Below are positions 62,655 to 64,000 of a stretch of 64,000 bases of DNA, in pieces. Origin of the DNA: Branchiostoma floridae (Eukaryota; Chordata; Leptocardii; Amphioxiformes; Branchiostomatidae); the NCBI RefSeq assembly GCF_000003815.2, contig NC_049989.1:9092880-9156879 (forward strand). Direction: 5' to 3'. Numbering within the stretch: position 1 is the stretch's first letter; every line of letters starts with the position of its first letter. Below the pieces are notes generated by a model. It did no database searches and was not told where the DNA came from. It saw only the letters and a program-made list of their open reading frames with translations. Position numbers and translations under genes: made by a program.

Positions 62655-62946
62655 ATGAACAACACCACATTTCCGTTCGTCGACAACATGACGAATGGCC
62701 AGGACCAAGATATAGGTCCTCCGCCAAACCTAAAGCAATCCGTCCCTGTAACCGTCGTGTTCGTCAGCTGTTTCTCTCTCATATTCCTTCTAAGTCTAGC
62801 CGGCAATGTCTTAGTCTGTTTGGTGGTTGTCAAAGATCGTAGTTTGAGAAACGTCACCAACTATTTTGTTGTCAACCTGGCCATCAGCGACCTTCTCGTC
62901 ACCCTGCTGGGCATGCCGTTGACTCTCGTGAGTGACATCCTAGTCG
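62655..62946 (+). CDS. First coding exon of a second RFamide-like neuropeptide GPCR (partial)
   Basis: 97 codons plus one base, from an ATG with A at -3 to the donor TCG/GTGAGT. It encodes an N-terminus with NNTT, TM1 (LAGNVLVCLVVV), the first loop word RSLRNVTNYFVVNLAISDLL, and TM2 up to MPLTLVSDILV. It matches the exon at 44109-43830 in length (292 against 280 nt), phase (1), splice position and sequence (for example TNYFVVNLAISDLLVT against TSYFIVNLALSDLLVT). So the genes are paralogues. A pyrimidine-poor acceptor TTGTTGATGCAG at 62619-62630 suggests a preceding 5' UTR exon; MNNTT is preferred over the longer upstream frame for that reason and by analogy. No TM3 exon is visible before 64000, so the gene must continue past the window or be truncated. 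Confidence 0.85.
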
Positions 62947-64000
62947 GTGAGTCATTGATCCTACAGTTTATTGCATTTCACCAAGCGAGTATGTCACTGA
63001 AGCTGCGGCAAGCTGGCGGCGTCACTGAATTGGATTTGTGTTACCTTCTAACCTTCAAATGGCAATATCATGCAAAATTAAACGTACAAATATGACCAAC
63101 AAGGCACACAAATATTCGTTTTAATCAATGTAATTCGCTGCCCACTCTGTCAAATCTCTCGGATGCATTGATCATAGTTGACAGCATCTCTCGTCGTTGA
63201 CAGATGAGAAGTCAAAACTGGCCACTTCTTGAGTGCTCTCATGCGCGAGCACAGCCCAATTCCCGAACAGCACACTAAAGCTTTAACACAGATGTAAATG
63301 CAATTTGTATCGAGTCGAGTCAAAGTCTTCATTATCATTCCCGATGGCTTGTTCGACCAAATGGCCCCATTCCACAAGGTCAAAAGGAAGGAGGGGGTAC
63401 TAATGGTACAAATCAGAAACCATTGCTAAGCTACAAATTTTGGAGTCGTCAAGGGTTCGTGTGACTAATATGGGACCGACAAGATAGAACTTTAACATTG
63501 TGGCAGATCTCCCTACTCCTATCGTGTACTGTTGCCGCACACAGCACGTAATTATTACATGTGTAATCTGATGTGGTCCCATCTGCCGCCAGTGCTTGAT
63601 TAAAATCTACATTTACACCCTGTAGTTCCATATCTGATCTATTCCCATCTGTTATTCTTTAAAGAACTGTTCATTGATCTTCTATTAGGTATATAATGAT
63701 CATATCATACACACCACCTGTAGTTTTAATTGAAGTCATAGGGTGACGGTCTCACATTAAACAGATTTTTCCATCTGTCTCTGTTTTACAACTCTCAAAC
63801 ATATGGATTGACTTGCAGTGATACCTTTTATTGGCTTAAGAAAGAAAGAATATAGCATTATGGTTGTAAAATTACTTTAGTCTCTGCTTGGTAAGTCTCT
63901 TCGTCATATCCATCACGTAGCTATAGCCCAGCGGAATAATAGTAGTAATAGCCTTTATTGCACATTCATGCCCTATCGGGCTAAGTACAGACATATAGAT
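62947..64000 (+). other. Intron of the second GPCR, to the window end
   Basis: No TM3-type exon is found. The last 40 bases include CATTCATGCCCTATCGGGCT, a word shared with 31184-31203. Confidence 0.5.

Overview
The window looks like chordate nuclear DNA, most likely from a cephalochordate (amphioxus, Branchiostoma). The genes are split into small exons with GT-AG introns. About 45 kb carries no recognisable coding sequence. Short terminal-inverted-repeat elements, tRNA-derived SINE fragments and simple repeats are scattered through introns and spacers, and neuropeptide-receptor paralogues lie close together. The species is inferred from overall character, not from a marker gene. Five runs of N (994-1093, 2334-2433, 4731-5376, 48752-49034, 50373-50472) show a draft assembly.

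Layout. 1-10.4 kb: no recognisable gene; a minisatellite, hairpins, three gaps, an intact 433-bp hAT-type MITE, then the probable 3' UTR of the next gene. 10.45-22.03 kb (minus): a complete 14-exon SLC6-family Na+/Cl- dependent transporter. Exon 7 carries a one-base insertion that breaks the frame, and intron 5 holds a 776-bp, 29-bp-unit minisatellite. 23.6-29.3 kb (minus): a complete four-exon gene for the centromeric histone H3 variant CENP-A. Its third intron is 4.3 kb and repeat-bearing. 29.7-31.1 kb: a TA-flanked 0.9-kb TIR element and a tRNA-derived SINE. 31.8-38.1 kb: two head-to-head paralogues of an unrecognised small protein that share a VWQN-[AS]-EL block, separated by a short likely bidirectional promoter. 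41.4-44.1 kb (minus): a complete three-exon rhodopsin-class neuropeptide GPCR of the RFamide/NPFF-QRFP-orexin type, with one MITE in each of its two introns. 44.1-62.6 kb: a long spacer with no recognisable gene, several MITEs and SINEs, and AT-rich stretches that could be regulatory. 62.65-62.95 kb (plus): the first coding exon of a second GPCR paralogous to the first; the rest must lie beyond the window.

These are ordinary, functionally unrelated animal genes; nothing forms an operon-like system. The strongest points are the CENP-A identification, which rests on a rebuilt exon structure; the exon-7 frameshift, supported by intron-phase arithmetic; the unknown head-to-head paralogue pair; and several MITEs with intact target-site duplications. 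Exon boundaries were read by eye from splice consensus and phase continuity and have not been checked against transcripts.
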